A DNA stretch of 64,000 bases from Blasia pusilla (GCA_050084515.1 CM114274.1:25048001-25112000), one strand, 5' to 3'; numbered from the stretch's first letter, positions 1 through 12,692 are shown. The notes: generated from the letters alone by a model not told the origin. Numbers and translations: made by a program.

Positions 1-413
1 ATAGTGAGACAAAATTCACTTTCTTATGAAAACAAGTCTCCAAAGAGGACAAAAAATGGCGATAACATCCCAAGAAAGGAAGAAATTAAAAAATGCGAAA
101 AGAAAATGACACCCAACAAACATAAAAACCAACTCAAGATTAATAACTCGAAACAAATCTTACAAGAAACTAATGGTTGGTCAAATGTGAATGGATGACG
201 AGGTGAGTGGCCCCGAACCACTTGAGCTCGACATGTCAACATCATAGCTTGGGCATATAGTAAAGCCACGCAGATGCATTCCCAAAAATCAAAAGTGACT
301 ATGGAGAGAGAAGGGCCATGAGAAGGGGCAAGGTGGTGATTCTCGAGGGAATGGTGAGCATATATGTTCAAGAAAGTATCAAAGGACACGTGTAGGTGCC
401 CAGATACTTCCAC
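1..413 (-). mobile_element. 3' tail fragment of a chromodomain Ty3 element
   Basis: Read on the minus strand, this stretch resembles the sequence just downstream of the chromodomain at about 46,615-46,870. It shares short collinear blocks around the words for SLENHHLAP and for a leader that ends in a TTTGACCA-type motif. It holds no intact reading frame with a recognisable domain. I read it as the 3' tail of a second copy of the chromovirus found at 40-47 kb, in opposite orientation and cut by the left window edge. The match was judged by eye and is diverged. Confidence 0.5.
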
Positions 414-553
414 TACAAAAGGAATAAATCCATCAATCTCTTATCTCACTACGTAACTTAACTTCTTCATTCTTGTTGATGCTTTGGCCGAATAACCTTT
501 AGTATATCCAACACGAAACAATCTTTTTTTAATCATAGTTAAGTTAGAATCTA

Positions 554-922
554 TGACATGCAGCGCATAAGTGGGAAAGAATCAACTCAAAAAGAGAAAA
601 GACAAGATACATGAGATAAAGATGAGAGTGGGGCCTTAGATTGTTGAAAAGTAAGGATGAGGTTGAGATAAAGATGAGAGTGGGGCCATAGGTTGGTGAA
701 AAGTAAAATAAGAATGAGGTTGGGGAAGATGAAGTAGGAACATTAGAGTCCAAAGAAGATCCTCTCATGCTATAAGAATATAACATGTGGCATAAGGATA
801 GATAGAGCTAATTTATCTTCATTGTATCTATCTCTAAGTATATAAAGGAAGAGGAGAGGCCTCTAGGGACATTCTATCTTGGACCAACTCTAGAGTGGTT
901 CCATGAGTTGGAGAGTTACACA
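554..922 (+). repeat. LTR of the chromovirus family (solo or detached)
   Basis: The stretch aligns by eye along most of its length with the LTR at 39,989-40,314. Both start TGAYATG, contain GCATAAGT(A/G)GGAAAGAA and GGACATTAGAGT, and carry a TATA box (TATATAAA near 839) followed by a short R/U5. This copy has an internal duplication of the AAAGATGAGAGTGGGGCC word at about 620 and 672. It ends with GAGAGTTACACA and is not followed by the initiator-Met primer-binding site seen after the other copy, so it is probably a solo or rearranged LTR. Confidence 0.6.
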
Positions 923-1956
923 ACCCCATACACCAAGTCGTAACGTTTTGGATTAGCAACCACCACATCACCCAATTGAAGAAAACCACCTCAAGACATG
1001 ACAAGATCAACAATTAGAAGAGGGTTTGCTTGTATAGTAGAAGGTAAGACATGTAGTTGCTCTTGCCCAACGATGTACGTTTCCGAACGAGCCATAAATC
1101 CTACCTCCTCTCACATCACATCATGAATCATTCATTCTCCATCATACGCACATCTAAGAGTGTGGATACCGTTTGTATCAATAGTCTCATGAATACACAT
1201 TTTCCCACATCTAAAAGTGAAGGATGAGGAAGTCCAATGCATGAGCGTATATTTGTCGAGATATACTCCGAGAAAGACGAAATGTAAGAATAAGAGGATT
1301 TGCAATAAGCAATGTCTCTGCTCATGTACCAACACATGAATGGAGACGAGCTCAATGAGTGTTGGAGCATGCCTCGGAAAGAATGCTCAAAGAGTTGATT
1401 TCTCTCGGAGATAAGCTCTTGAAATCGATCGAATCCTTGCATAATCAATCGATTAAAAGGGTATACATAGAATTTCTTATATATTGAAAGGAGTAAGAGC
1501 CCACAAAGATCTCCTTTATTGTTGGAACAATAGATCCCTCTCCTTTGCATCTGCTACATGATCCATCAGGATAGGTGCATCTCTTAGGAGAACCTTGAAG
1601 TCATAATAAAGCAAACCTAATTCTAATCCCCAAAAAAGATTTTGGTGCACATACAAATGTGGAGGAAATCCCCACACCTCCAAAATAACTAGGCAAGATA
1701 GCTTGTTATGAAGCCAAGACACCATCATCTCCCTCAAATTTATTTGGACCAAGAAGTTGGCCAAAAGTGTCAAACTCAAGTAAGAACTCTAAAGTGGATG
1801 GACTAGTGCAAAAAAGGTAGGAGGGACTTCCTCTTAAAAAACATTGTGGACCCCATAAGCCACTTGGGAATCACCTAGATGAGATGAGATAACAAATCAT
1901 GTCATTATATATTTTTCAAAAAGATCTTATTCAAGAACTTTGGTGATATAGTTGAT
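923..1956. other. No gene seen; decayed repeat DNA
   Basis: About 1 kb with no recognisable protein domain, RNA gene or repeat boundary. Short open frames on both strands look like chance. The base composition matches the surrounding decayed retroelements. Confidence 0.4.
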
Positions 1957-2663
1957 GAAACATAAACATGCACAATCCCATGCTAGTTCATGGCATCCAA
2001 ACAACGAGACGAGAAGTACCAAAATATCTTCAATAAATCAAGGAAATCTCTCATCACATCTCACACCAGGCTCTCCATTGTGTGCACTATCTCTTATGTC
2101 AAACCAAACCCACTCTATAGAGGCTTGGGCTACACACACAAGGCAAGAAGGACCATAGCTCCGCCGCCTCATGCCAAGAGGTTCAACAAAGAGAGAATGA
2201 GCTCTCAAGCTCGCTCTCTTGAAGGTATATCCCCTTCCCTGTCCCAAGCTCTCTCCTCGATAACCTTTGCTCACAGGTCACCGCCTTGGCTCTTGACCTA
2301 CTGTAGCGGGTCAAGGTCCCATTCCCAAATTGAAAAGTCAACTATACTCCAAATGGAAACTTACTCAAAATAGTATGTTTCTTTATATGGCTCCAAATGA
2401 GCCAAAACGAAGGGGAAACCTGCTCTCTCAAGTTACCCGTGGCCTCAGCCAAGTCATCCTTAACCTCCTGAGGCTGTCCTCCACTTTCTCCAAAGGCGTT
2501 GTATTAGATCTCGCCGATCTATCTTAAAAGACGTGATAATTGTTATACGCATACGCATCGTTGTCACCGAACATACACATAAACACGCACAATCCCATGC
2601 TAACTCATGGCATTCTAACAACAAGACAAGAAGTACCAAAATATCTCCAATCGCCCCCTTGGC
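1957..2663 (-). repeat. Terminal repeat region of Ty3-DNMT copy 2 with a 617-bp periodicity
   Basis: A block of about 75 bp starting at 1961 recurs, diverged, at 2578. Both contain GCACAATCCCATGCTA and AGTACCAAAATATCT. The offset is 617 bp, close to the 619-bp length of the complete solo unit at 10,647-11,265. On the minus strand the order after the PHD remnant is a G-rich PPT-like tract, the first block (B), a segment that weakly resembles the promoter part (A) of the repeat, then the block again. I read it as the 3' terminal repeat of the minus-strand element, followed by the start of another repeat unit. Confidence 0.5.
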
Positions 2664-2837
2664 TGGTGGTTAGGTCCCTCTAACTCCAGTTAGCCATCTA
2701 TCCCTACCTAGCATGACATACATCTCTCGGACGCTAAGAGCAAAAAAGTCGGATGCTCATGTGGCCCCATCGTTAGTCACCTTCTTGTCATCTATGTCAC
2801 AAACATAAGTCAGAATCAAGAACTACCTACTTTATGT

Positions 2838-2970
2838 GGGACACATCCATTGTCCCCCATGAACCTTAGTGAGAGGTAGCCTCAGGCAGGCCATATGCCA
2901 CCTTCTCGAACACCCATCACAAACTATCATAATGGTTGCACCACGGGCGAAACCACAAAACATACATCAC
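2838..2970 (-). pseudogene. PHD finger remnant, Ty3-DNMT copy 2
   Basis: Minus-strand translation gives CMFCG, then a hydrophobic stretch, CDGCSRRWHMACL, a Pro-Leu pair and QWMCP. This is the Cys4-His-Cys3 pattern of a PHD finger up to the last zinc pair. The final Cys of WMCPxC is not clear, because the codon after the Pro reads Thr and is followed by a stop. It sits at the C-terminal end of the integrase, exactly where copy 1 has its PHD finger. Confidence 0.7.
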
Positions 2971-5145
2971 AAGCCTGCAAGAACTACTGCTAAGCTTGAA
3001 TCAATTGTACCTTCAATGTTAGGAAGATAACATGGCACACAATTACGCACATGGTCCTTCCAAACCATACTATCGCGTCCCTCTAGTAAGACAACACCAG
3101 ATGGCAAAAATCTCACGCACTCTCAAGATGGTACGTCCTACAATCACACCCAACGTCGTGGGTGCCGGCTGCTACAAGTAGACATAGTCTCCCTAATAAA
3201 ACCTCCGGATAGTTGATCGATAATCACCTCCCTGAATAGTGGCATACCTCAATATATGCCGATGTTGCGCAATCGCCAAGTTTTCAAACGTCATGGGCAT
3301 TACTCTCCTAAGCAACTCAGTCATTTGAGTACATGCTCGCATCCATACATCATGGTCATTAAGGTTCAACACCTCACCAACATCTCGACAAATGGCTATA
3401 GGTAAATCGAGCTCTCGGCCATCAAGTAGCAAGTACGGTGAGAAAGACGCCAAGGATGCCTACCTGATGAAACTGTATCCCATCGCCAACCACGACAACT
3501 GGAGGTCCCAATCTCCTTGGTGACCTCTCTGCAAGCCATACTTGCGTAATCCTCTCTTCACCGTCTGCACAATCCTCTCCGCTAGTCCATCCGCGACTCA
3601 GGTTGATCTCGCGAAGTGGTGCGGTGCTCCATCAACGCCTGATCATACAAGGCGTGAAACTCCCCGTGGAACTCTATATCCTGGTCTGTGAACACCTCAG
3701 CTAGTGCGCCGTAATGACTCAACACTTCATCTAGAAAGGCATATGCTACTACCTCACTCACTTTGTCAGGCAATGCAACCAACTCTTCCACTTTTAGAAG
3801 TACTTGATCATCACCAACACATAACGACTATGGCGCTTTGTCAAAGGTAAAGGTCTTGCAAAATCCAAACTCCATCTATAACCTAAACCCATGATCGAGA
3901 GTGGATGAAACTATGGAATTGGAACATTGAACGATGCCTGGACCCGATCACACACCATGTACCTAGCAACAAATTGCTGAAGGTTAGTCTGCATACCTCG
4001 CCACCAATACAGTATCTGGAGCAAGCTATAGGTCCAATTTACTCCAAAATGACCCAACTGCTTGTGGGCATGATGCATCAAAATGTGCTCTCTATGAAGG
4101 ATGAGACACTATACATACTCTATCATCCTCCCAAACTCACAACACATGTGTTCCCTCCCATCGGAACTGTCTGGCTCGCTATAGGATCCGATCCCACTCT
4201 CTAGCACCCACTGTGCTCGCGACATTGCCAGTACGCAAGTACTCCAAGACTACTCCATTGTCATGAATATCTCGGCCACATATCATCTCCTCACCGGCCT
4301 CTGGATCTAAGGACTCTCCGTTAAACCTCTCCATCGGAGTCTCAGCAATCTGGCTCTCCATAGCCAACAAGCCCAAATAGGCTGATGCATGCCATCCTAG
4401 CACCAACTCCTCATCACTCTCTCCATGCCAACGAGCTCCAATCGCATCTCGCTGACTCGGGCATGGGTTACGGCTCAAACCATCTGCATCTTGATTGAGC
4501 ATCCCAAGAATATGCACCGTCTGGAAATCATACTCTTGCAACAACAGAGCCCACCCCGCAAGTAATAATGGTAAAGGGGTTGGCGAATAGATAACACCTG
4601 AAATGTGCGAAAGCCCACATTGCATCCAAGCGCTCACCCTCATACGAGCTATACTTTGCCTCTACAGCATTGTTCAAGCAACTAGTTTAAACCACCACAA
4701 ACTCTCTATCCTCATCGTCATGCTGGGTAAGCACGGCTCCAAGCCCTTACATGATCCAATCGGTATGAAACTAGAAAGGACACCCCCTGATTGGTCTACT
4801 CAATATGGGAGCGGACATCAATCTATCCTTGAGCAGTTGAAATGCTCTCTCCTGCTCATCCCCCTAGTGCCACTCTTGATCCACCTTGGTTAACAAGGTC
4901 AACGGCTTTGCAATCAAACTAAAACCCTTGACGTATCGTCAATAGAAGTTTGCCAATCCCATGAATGCAAAAACTTGACTCACATGTGTAGGTAGTGGAA
5001 TGCGTGAAATAGCCTCTACCTTTGTCTACTGCACACCAAGGCCACCTGGGTATATCGTACGACCTAGGTACTCAATCTGGTCATAGAAGAACTTGCACTT
5101 GCCTGGATGTAGCTTCAGCCCATGTACTGTAATGTATTGTAATCG

Positions 5146-5859
5146 TCAAAACACCTCCTTTAGATGTTGTTCATGCTCCTCAACCGTGGCGCTAAAGAAT
5201 ACGATGTCATCAATATAACACCTAACAAAATCCAGACATGCCAAGATCTTATCCATGACCCTCTGGAACTCATCCGGGGCGTTCTTTAAGCCAAATGGTA
5301 AGAACCGCCATATGTACAAGCAATCCTTCACATGAACATTGATGCCCAAAAATGCCATCTTTTACATGTCCTCCAATCTTATAGGCAGCTGATGGTATCT
5401 GGATCGAAGATCTAACAAACTGAAGACCTTTGCATGCCCAATAGCATCAAAGATCTCCTCAAGGGTGGGCATGGCATACGTATCGGACTTCTTCTGCCGA
5501 TTGATAGGTCGATAATCTCCACACATTCGCCTATCCGTCCAGTTACCATGCACATCCTTCTTGGCAAGCATGATAGTGGCAGATGCATATTCTCCATGCG
5601 ACATCTCCACTAGTCCTGCTCCAACCAAGTCTCGGCTCCTACTTTGAATCAGAGCCCTCTCCATATCAATGTATATGTAGGGTCGTCGGAAGATCGGCGT
5701 GTCATTCGACAACTCAATGCGGATCCTCGGACCCTTCAGCGTATCCAAATCAAGCATGCTAAATGCAAAACAACTCCTATAACTCCTAAGGAAGTGATGT
5801 ATCCGGCACCGCTCTCCTCCTGTCAACTTAAGTTCCATATTTGGCTCCCAAGTCTCCAT
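5146..5859 (-). pseudogene. Reverse transcriptase remnant, Ty3-DNMT copy 2
   Basis: Minus-strand frames contain the RT landmarks CGDYRPINR, LDLRSRYHQLPI, FLPFGLKNAP and the catalytic box CYIDDIVFFS. At least one frame break lies near 5,360. The upstream start METWEPN matches METWEPV at 18,261 in copy 1, so the linker after the methyltransferase is also shared. The catalytic YIDD residues survive, but the frame as a whole does not. Confidence 0.85.
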
Positions 5860-6189
5860 CGTGACTACGGAAGGACTCTCCGGCGTGGGTGTCGATGGTT
5901 GCTATGGTGCAACCCTACCTCCGACAATAGAAATCCACTTCTCCCTTGCAACCAGCTACAAAATCTGATCTCCTCCATATGCAATACCCAAAACCATGCT
6001 CAATATTGTTGCTATCATCTCCGAGCGTACCTGCAAAACATCCCAAGAAGTCCAAGGATATCTCTTTTGATCGCCCCTGGTGTGTCGATCTCCTTAGGTC
6101 TTGCCCCCAACCACTGCCTCAATCATCTCGGTAGGCATGGGGCTCACCAACGCAACCTCAAACATCGATCTTCATGTCGTACGGCTTGT

Positions 6190-6480
6190 GATTGACGATC
6201 TCGATCCAGAATAGAAGCCACCAACAAATGGGAGGGGCGCTCCACTCTCGCATACGCCCTTCGCGAAACCTCATGTGGCCCCAAGTTGGTCCACCAAAGA
6301 TGCAGACAATGTGCTCGTGAACCTACAATTGCCGCATCTAATAACACTACTGGCCCAATCCATGCGCGCACCTGATGTGCACACGTCATCACGCGGGGTC
6401 TTGAATCGCCCAAAATTGGCACATTCTCCAAAAGTTGGAGACATTTGCACTCGTATGGTAACTTGAGTTTTGCAATGACC
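6190..6480 (-). pseudogene. C5 DNA methyltransferase C-terminal part, Ty3-DNMT copy 2
   Basis: The minus-strand translation contains LLENVPILGDSRPRVMT (ENV motif VI), a LDAAIVGSRAHCLHLWWTN block (motif VIII region) and the following APHL/ILDR-type segment. It aligns collinearly with residues about 141-220 of the copy 1 methyltransferase. The first Arg after the AH pair, an RxR position in copy 1, reads CLH here, so the motif is damaged. Motifs I and IV are absent because the copy is truncated. Finding the same enzyme between protease and RT in a second copy shows that it belongs to this element family. Confidence 0.8.
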
Positions 6481-6990
6481 AAAATACCATGGAGATGGAT
6501 TGGAGGATGCTTACCTCGGAAATGAGGAGGTGTTAGGCGCCACAAGAACAAGGAACCCTAGCCAAGATTCAGTTGTGGTAGATGCAACTGTGAGACTCAA
6601 TTGCAAGCTTCATTACTCAATTGTAGGAAATTTTTTCAATGATTAAAGACATGTAGGACATTGAACAAGTCTTAAACTTCATGGACGCAATGTCACCCAC
6701 GTTGGAAAGAAAATTGAGGGAGAAGAATGTAACTCTTGCAATCAATTAAGTTTGGAAAGTTGAAGGTGTTCATTGACATAGTGACTCAACTAGTGGCGGG
6801 AGACTTGATCTCAAGAATAAAGATAAGATAGTCCCAATAACAAAGGCAAGAACACTATTTGGTGGGGCCAACAAGAGAAAGCATGAAGAGATGTCACAAT
6901 CGGATTCAAAACCAAAGAGGTTCAAACCACAACAAGCGTAGAGTTCCAAGCAAAGGGCAATTTGAAGTGAACCTGTATAGCATCAGAGGG

Positions 6991-7032
6991 TGTTATGCAT
7001 GCAAAGATCCATTACACCTCAAGCAAGAATGC
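6991..7032 (+). pseudogene. Gag zinc knuckle of the 6.6-kb Ty3 element
   Basis: CYACKDPLHLKQEC is a perfect CX2CX4HX4C knuckle, the RNA-binding motif of Ty3 Gag. The frame around it (about 6,859-7,056) is only 65 codons long, so the rest of gag has decayed. Confidence 0.7.
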
Positions 7033-7224
7033 CCAAGGCAAAAGGGGCTAATGTGAGAAAGACTGGACCTCCACCGCAACAAGTATGATCTGTTGGTCAA
7101 CGTGAGGATGGGGATTAGGTTAGTGATCCACAGGTCTTAGCATTTAAATTGATTGATCGAGAGGCTTCAAGAAATGAATTGCGAGAAGGAGATAAACCTC
7201 TGAATGATTCGCATTAGAATTCTA

Positions 7225-7430
7225 ATGAACTTTAGTTTATAGTTGAAGTGTTGATTATAGGAAAATATGTGGTTGCATTGATTGGCACAACGGTGACTTG
7301 CAACTTTATAGATCCAAAGGCAATGGAGAGGCTGGGAGTGTTGGTAATCGACGTAGAGCAATCCCAAGTTATGATCTATGTAGAAAAACACTTGAGAACC
7401 ACCTCGACCCAAGTTTTTAAAATTTAGATG
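7225..7430 (+). pseudogene. Retroviral-type aspartic protease remnant
   Basis: The frame gives VVALIGTTVTCNFID at about 7,264-7,310. The Ty3 protease consensus has an Asp-Ser/Thr-Gly triad at this point. Here the catalytic Asp is Gly and the triad Gly is Thr, so this protease would be inactive. Confidence 0.5.
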
Positions 7431-8869
7431 GCGATTCTAGGAGAGGATATCGAGTTTAGTGTTAGGGAAAATTTTATAGTATATAGCTTGGACGACATAG
7501 ACATGATTTTATTACTTAGTTTTTGCGCAAATATGCTATAGTGATTAGATCAATAAAAGGCATATTAGATATGCCTCTTGGTGTCAGGAATGCCATGAGG
7601 ATTCTTGAGATCCAAAGCATAAATTTGCATCCTCAAATTTTTAGGGTTCATCAAGTAAAACATGTTGCTCGCTTGATTTTGACCCAAAAATTTGAAAAGG
7701 ATCTCAAGGATGGGTTCCACTGTTGGGGAGTCACATTGAAAGTATGGAGTCTGAAATGGATGAAGTACCACTACAAGATAAACTAAAAGCAAACCTAAGT
7801 ATGTCGTGTGCCTACTCCCCTTGAATGTCGGTCCTATGCGTCATTAAAGCTTATGTTCAATATATCATGCTCTTCTCAATGATTTGCACACAAAACACAT
7901 CCATATTAGTCATGCTTTGGGTCAACCAATCTTACGTCTATTGAGTCTTGGTCTCGGGTCATCCTTCAAGCTCCACAAATCTAGGTGGATCATATCCTAA
8001 CCCAACCCCTCACTCCCCAAGATAGGAAAGTCCTTCAAGACTCGGGACAAACTTCATTGATAGTCTAGAAACCTAAAATGGTGCTAGTACGCCTCATTGT
8101 CCCAATTTCCCAATGGAACTCGAACGAGTGTCTAATTGAAAATCAATATCAGGGTCATAAGACAAAGTCCAAGGTTGGTGTCCATAACTAGCCCACCTAG
8201 AGTTGGTTTGGTATCTAACCTCGAAGCCAATCTCTTGATCCATCCTATGCGCTTAGTTCACTCCATGGTTCTCCAAGGTGGGGTTCAGATTTCAAACAAC
8301 CTCGGAGACCTTCCATATTATTTATAGCTGTAGAAATCCCTACCTCTCCCTACCTTTCGGAAAGTTCTCTTAGGCCACCCCTTGTGGCCCTCAACCCAAC
8401 TATCATTTTGATAGCTTAGGATAGTTTCTAAATCTATAATCTAACATTTGTCTAAATCTTTAGTGTGTTGGAGTTTTCTTATCACAAGCTTTCCAATGTC
8501 ACCTTATCATCTTAGTCATCGCAAACGCATCTTGGATATAGTCGTTATGACCTCAAAAACCAATAGTCCCCAAACACTTAGTCAAGTTTCGAGTCAGGTT
8601 TTAGTTCCTTTGGTGCCCAACTCTTGTAGGGGCTTTAGCTCTTCTTAAGTCCCACTTGATGTCTGGTCTTATTTTGCTAGATCATGACTTTCATCATTTG
8701 ACACGCCCCTCAAGGCTTGGGTCTTGCTTTTGCAACTCATTCCTCATTCATGAGACTCCAACGCGCCTCCATCATAGTGTGAGCCCACTAGAGTTATGAC
8801 GTTCCGCGTTGGCGGGCGTTTGGTTATGAGGGTCGTGACACCTAGGGTAAGGAAAATCTTGGAGGGATT

Positions 8870-9585
8870 TTGGAATATCTTAACCAAGGAACTTCCAAAA
8901 GAGTTTTTGCCAAGGCGAGACATGGATCATAAGATTGAAATCAAATCGAAAATGATTCCAATCGCGAGGAACCCTTGGAGGATGACTCCCTAAGAAAGGC
9001 AATTGTTTAATGAGAAGATTCAGGAATTAGAGGAAAACAAGTTCATTCGCCCGAGTAAGTCAACTTTTAGAGCCTCGTCCCTTTTCAACAAGGATGAGTC
9101 TATGTGTTTATGCATGGATTATAGGGGGTTGTACCAAAAGCCCATCAAGAGCAAGTATTTGTTGCATTTGGCAAGTGACTTGTTAAATTCGATGGCAAGG
9201 TTCAAGTATTTTACCAAGATTGATCCAAGGTAGGGGTATTACTAAAAGTGAATTGCATAAGAGGGTAAACATAAGGCAACAATAACGACAAGATTTAGAT
9301 TCTATGAACTCATAATGATGTCGTTTGGAGTAGCTAATGCGCCAGCTAAATTCATAACTCTCATGAATTCTATCTTTCAAGATCTATCAAACAAGGGAGT
9401 ATTGATGTTCTTTGATGACATCCTCATATATGTGGTGACATAGGAGGAACACAAGGTTATCCTCAAAGAAGTCATGGGCTATTTAAGGAAGAACAAGTTG
9501 TCTACAAAGCCTTCTAAGTATTGCTTCGTGGTCAAAGAAGTGGGATTCTTTAGACATATATATATATATATATCTCTCGGAAGGC
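8870..9585 (+). pseudogene. Reverse transcriptase of the 6.6-kb Ty3 element
   Basis: Plus-strand frames show FNEKIQELEENKFIRPS, then CMDYRGLYQK, FTKIDPR, MMSFGVANAPAKF and the catalytic box MFFDDILIY at about 9,405-9,430. These are ordered Ty3/gypsy RT motifs. Internal stops occur after TKIDPR and after the catalytic box. The right end runs into a TA microsatellite. Confidence 0.85.
9555..9574. repeat. TA dinucleotide microsatellite
   Basis: A run of about ten TA units lies inside the decayed RT/RNase H region. It has most likely expanded after the element died, since it falls in the reading frame. Confidence 0.8.
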
Positions 9586-9889
9586 ATACAACCTAGTCAT
9601 GACAAGCTCAAGGCTATCAAGCTATGGCCAACATCAAGGAATCTGATCAAGAAAAAAGTCATTTGTTGGATTTATGACCTTCTATTGAAGATGCACCAAA
9701 GATTTTACCAAGGTTGCTTGATCGCCCTATGATGATAAGATTCTCAAAAAATATTCTTAGGAGATTACAAAAAAGGTCATTATGTATTGGCCATCTCAAG
9801 ACCAAAATATCATAAAATCTGTTCAATTTTGTTTGGTTTGCTAAGAGAATCAAACGGATCGTGGCAAGATATTAAGGCTTCTTTAACCT

Positions 9890-10640
9890 TTGCTGATTCT
9901 AGATGGACTATGGGAAATGGTTGCCATGAATTTCATTGTGGCATTACATGAATTGAAAGGATTTAATTTGATCATGTTAGTGGTAGATCAATTTTTTAAG
10001 ATGGGATTTTTCGTTCTGACTCAAAAGACGGATACAATTTTGGAAGTAGCTCATCTTCTATTTGACAATGTTTTCACACATTGGGGTTTGCCAAGTGAGT
10101 TAGTATCCGATCATAACACAACTTTTCTCTCTATGTTTTGGATTTATTTTTTTTAAGGCACTAGGAGTATATATGCTCTTAAGTTCAAGTTATCACTCGA
10201 ACACAGTGGGTCAAGCAAAACATGTAAACTTGGCGCTTGAGAAGTATTAGAAAATTTTATTTTCAAGATATCAAACAAATTGGGCAAAAAAATTGCCTAT
10301 GGCACAATTGAAGTATAACAACTCTATGCACTTTTCAAAAGGATACATACCATTTCTATTGGTAGTAGAGTTTGATCCTAGGACCCCAACTTGGTTTAAA
10401 TAACCAAAGGCATCTAAATTAAGGAGTTCCATGTTGATAGTGGAGGACTTCTTAGCAAATCGGTTACATGACTATAAATAATCTTTCACATCGTTAGAAT
10501 ATGCCCAACATCATTAAAAGTAGCAAGCTAATGTTCATAAGCAAAATTTGAGTTTTTAAGTTAGGAATCTCATGTGGCTAAGACTGAGGTCCTACCAATT
10601 TCCTTCAGCAAATATTTCTTGGAAGATAACACCAAGATAT
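9890..10640 (+). pseudogene. Integrase remnant of the 6.6-kb Ty3 element
   Basis: The frame from 9,890 reads WEMVAMNFIVALHELKGF, the region of the first catalytic Asp (here Asn, in MNFI). It continues into FTHWGLPSELVSDHNTTF with the second Asp, and then, after a frame break, SSYHSNTVGQAKHVN, where the usual catalytic Glu of TDGQTE is Lys. Two of the three DDE residues therefore appear lost. The frame is cut at 10,646 by the solo repeat and resumes near 11,270. Confidence 0.75.
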
Positions 10641-10646
10641 GCGCAA

Positions 10647-11265
10647 TGTCGTGCGCATACATATCGCTACACAATATACATCGATGGTCACATCTACACC
10701 ATACAACACCGATCTTCCCCACACACAGGTCAATCCACACATGTACAAAAAATCAACCCATACATATACATGGAGATCATACAACAAAAATAAGAAATAG
10801 TAAAAATGGCACACCCGGCCTAAAACTCCACTCCTCAATCTACATGGGAATATCGAGCCTCGTCCACCTTGTGCTATCAAGGAATCCAGACGCTAGCACC
10901 CTAGTCCTATCTCACACACATATAAGAGAGGTGCTCCAACGGCCCAACATGAGAAAGATGACTTAGGAAAGCCATCTTCCTCTCTTATATAGGGTTGGGA
11001 AGAGCCAAAAGGCTCTTCCCCTAAAAATAGTCATCCCCTTGATAACTTGCATGCACAGGTTACCAGGGGCGGGTGACCTGGTCAACAAGTCATCCGGTTG
11101 TGAAAGACCTCAACATGAAAGTTATCAGAAAAGACGTTCCTGACACAATGGACCTATCCTCAATCTCATCCGACACCGTGGGACAAAGTTACACTCAAGA
11201 TAGTCCGCTGGCTCCTACGCCCTATCCACGATAGATCTTGGCCTATCGGCTACTCAGATGTGACA
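10647..11265 (-). repeat. Complete solo terminal unit (A-B type) of the Ty3-DNMT family
   Basis: A 619-bp unit bounded by TGTC and GACA with 4-bp target duplications GCAA at 10,643-10,646 and 11,266-11,269. It is inserted in the integrase of the older Ty3 element. On the minus strand it starts TGTCACATCTGAG and has a hairpin, a TATA box (CTATATAAG, plus coordinates 10,984-10,992), a second hairpin, and ends in GCGCACGACA. The first about 475 bp (A) match 12,693-13,172 of the large element. The last about 140 bp (B) match 21,412-21,516 plus a short extension. Confidence 0.85.
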
Positions 11266-11479
11266 GCAACCCTTCAAGTTACTCAGAAGAGTTAAAGAGA
11301 TCTTGTTTTGATTGAGGTTGTCTCGAAGATGAGGCGAGCTCATGATGTTTTATATGTTAGTGAATTGAAGGTATTTGGGATGATCAAGATCCCTCTCAGA
11401 CAAGACCGTTATGACTCAACCCGATCATAGTTAATGAGCGAGAGGAGTTCGAAGTTGAAACCATGTTGGAGGAGCGTAG

Positions 11480-12692
11480 TGTAAAGAGATGAAGGAGATT
11501 AGTAAACGTGTACTTTTATCCAAAATTCTCCTTGAGATGCAAAAAATAAGATTATAACTTTCCAAATTTCACCATATTATCCAAAAAATTTCTAATCCAT
11601 TTTTAAAACATTCTCAATAAAAATCTAAGATTAAGAAAATCAACTAAAATCTAAAGTATCAATGGCATAGAAAGATTATGATTTATGCAAACGAATATTA
11701 CTCATGTCCAGGAACTTCTAGAAAAATTCAGCAGTAAGAAATCATAGGGAAGGTAGACAATAAGACTAGAGTTTGGGGCATAGCTTTATCGCAATGGTCT
11801 GGTTTGCAAAATTGCCGTTGGCCAAAGTTCGCTTTGGAGTATGACATTAATGATATGAAAAAGCTTGGAACTTCCAAGAATTTAAGAGTGTGTCCAAAGT
11901 TGTCTTGAATGAGGAATGTATTTTGAATGTTTTCATTGAGACAATGAAATGCACGTACTTGTGAATAGACATGCCTCGTATGTTGTGGCATCACGAGATT
12001 ATATGGTTGAGTGTGACATGATTTTTATTGCAGTTGGGGTCTAAGTGTCATGTACTACTGTGACTAGTCACGGCGAAATAGAATAGATTGGTATAGGCCT
12101 GGATGTCTAGAGAAGGATTATGCTAAAACCCCCGGACATCGGTGAATTCAACCCAAACATTACCTATTGTGTCTTTAGGGAGGTGCTAACTCGAGTAGAA
12201 AAGGATGTGGACTCAGCGAAATAAGGAGCATGCGAATAGCCAAGTCTATGGTGCCCACAATAGCAAGGACCTAGGAAGAGAGCCACGATCATGGGTCTAA
12301 GGAGGAAAGACCTTAGTGTGACCCACCAACGTCGGAACCTAGACTAGCTAGTCGTGAGACTAAAAATAACCGTGGAACTGACCGCATGACTAATGCTAGG
12401 CGCAACATACTGATGTTAGGTTTACCTCACTTCACATAATGTGGTGCAATCACTCTCATGTAATTTCACCCTTCCTAATTTGACCAAAAATAAAATCATT
12501 ATATTTAAAATATCAAATTACTATACCTACGACCATTATTATCACTTGGCAATCCTAAATACCATCCTCATAATTTCACTTGATTAACACTATTCTATTT
12601 CAAATATTTCTCAGCAATACACTAACGATCTCAAACATCATTAATTTATAAAACCATCTTGAAAGACTAAATTGTCTCCGACATATGCTCTT
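11480..12692. other. No gene seen; flanking repeat DNA
   Basis: About 1.2 kb of AT-rich sequence without a recognisable domain. Frames on both strands are short and carry no family motif. It probably includes the 3' non-coding end of the 6.6-kb Ty3 element. Confidence 0.4.

Larger units (their letters stand above)
2664..6480 (-). mobile_element. Ty3/gypsy element with DNMT and PHD finger, copy 2 (5'-truncated, decayed)
   Basis: On the minus strand this remnant follows the same order as the better copy at 12.7-21.5 kb: end of a C5 methyltransferase (6,190-6,480), reverse transcriptase (5,146-5,859), RNase H (around 4,179-4,640), integrase (3,190-3,800 and neighbouring frames) and PHD finger (2,838-2,970). 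Frames are broken by stops and shifts throughout. Protein similarity to copy 1 is high in short blocks and nucleotide identity is clearly lower, so the two copies are independent old insertions. The 5' half (gag, protease, methyltransferase motifs I-IV) is missing where the element at 6.6 kb begins. Confidence 0.85.
6600..11480 (+). mobile_element. Decayed Ty3/gypsy element, interrupted by a solo repeat
   Basis: In plus-strand order there is a gag remnant with one CCHC zinc knuckle, a protease remnant, RT, and integrase. The integrase C-terminal part is split by a 619-bp repeat unit (10,647-11,265), and the resumed frame on the right contains HDVLYVSELK, the usual integrase-tail motif. Stops and frameshifts are frequent. 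I could not place either LTR of this element with confidence. Confidence 0.8.

Noticed and set aside
10647-11265. An independent gene or MITE at this position
   Set aside because: The unit matches the terminal sequences of the Ty3-DNMT element, including its TATA and hairpins, and is better explained as its solo terminal unit.
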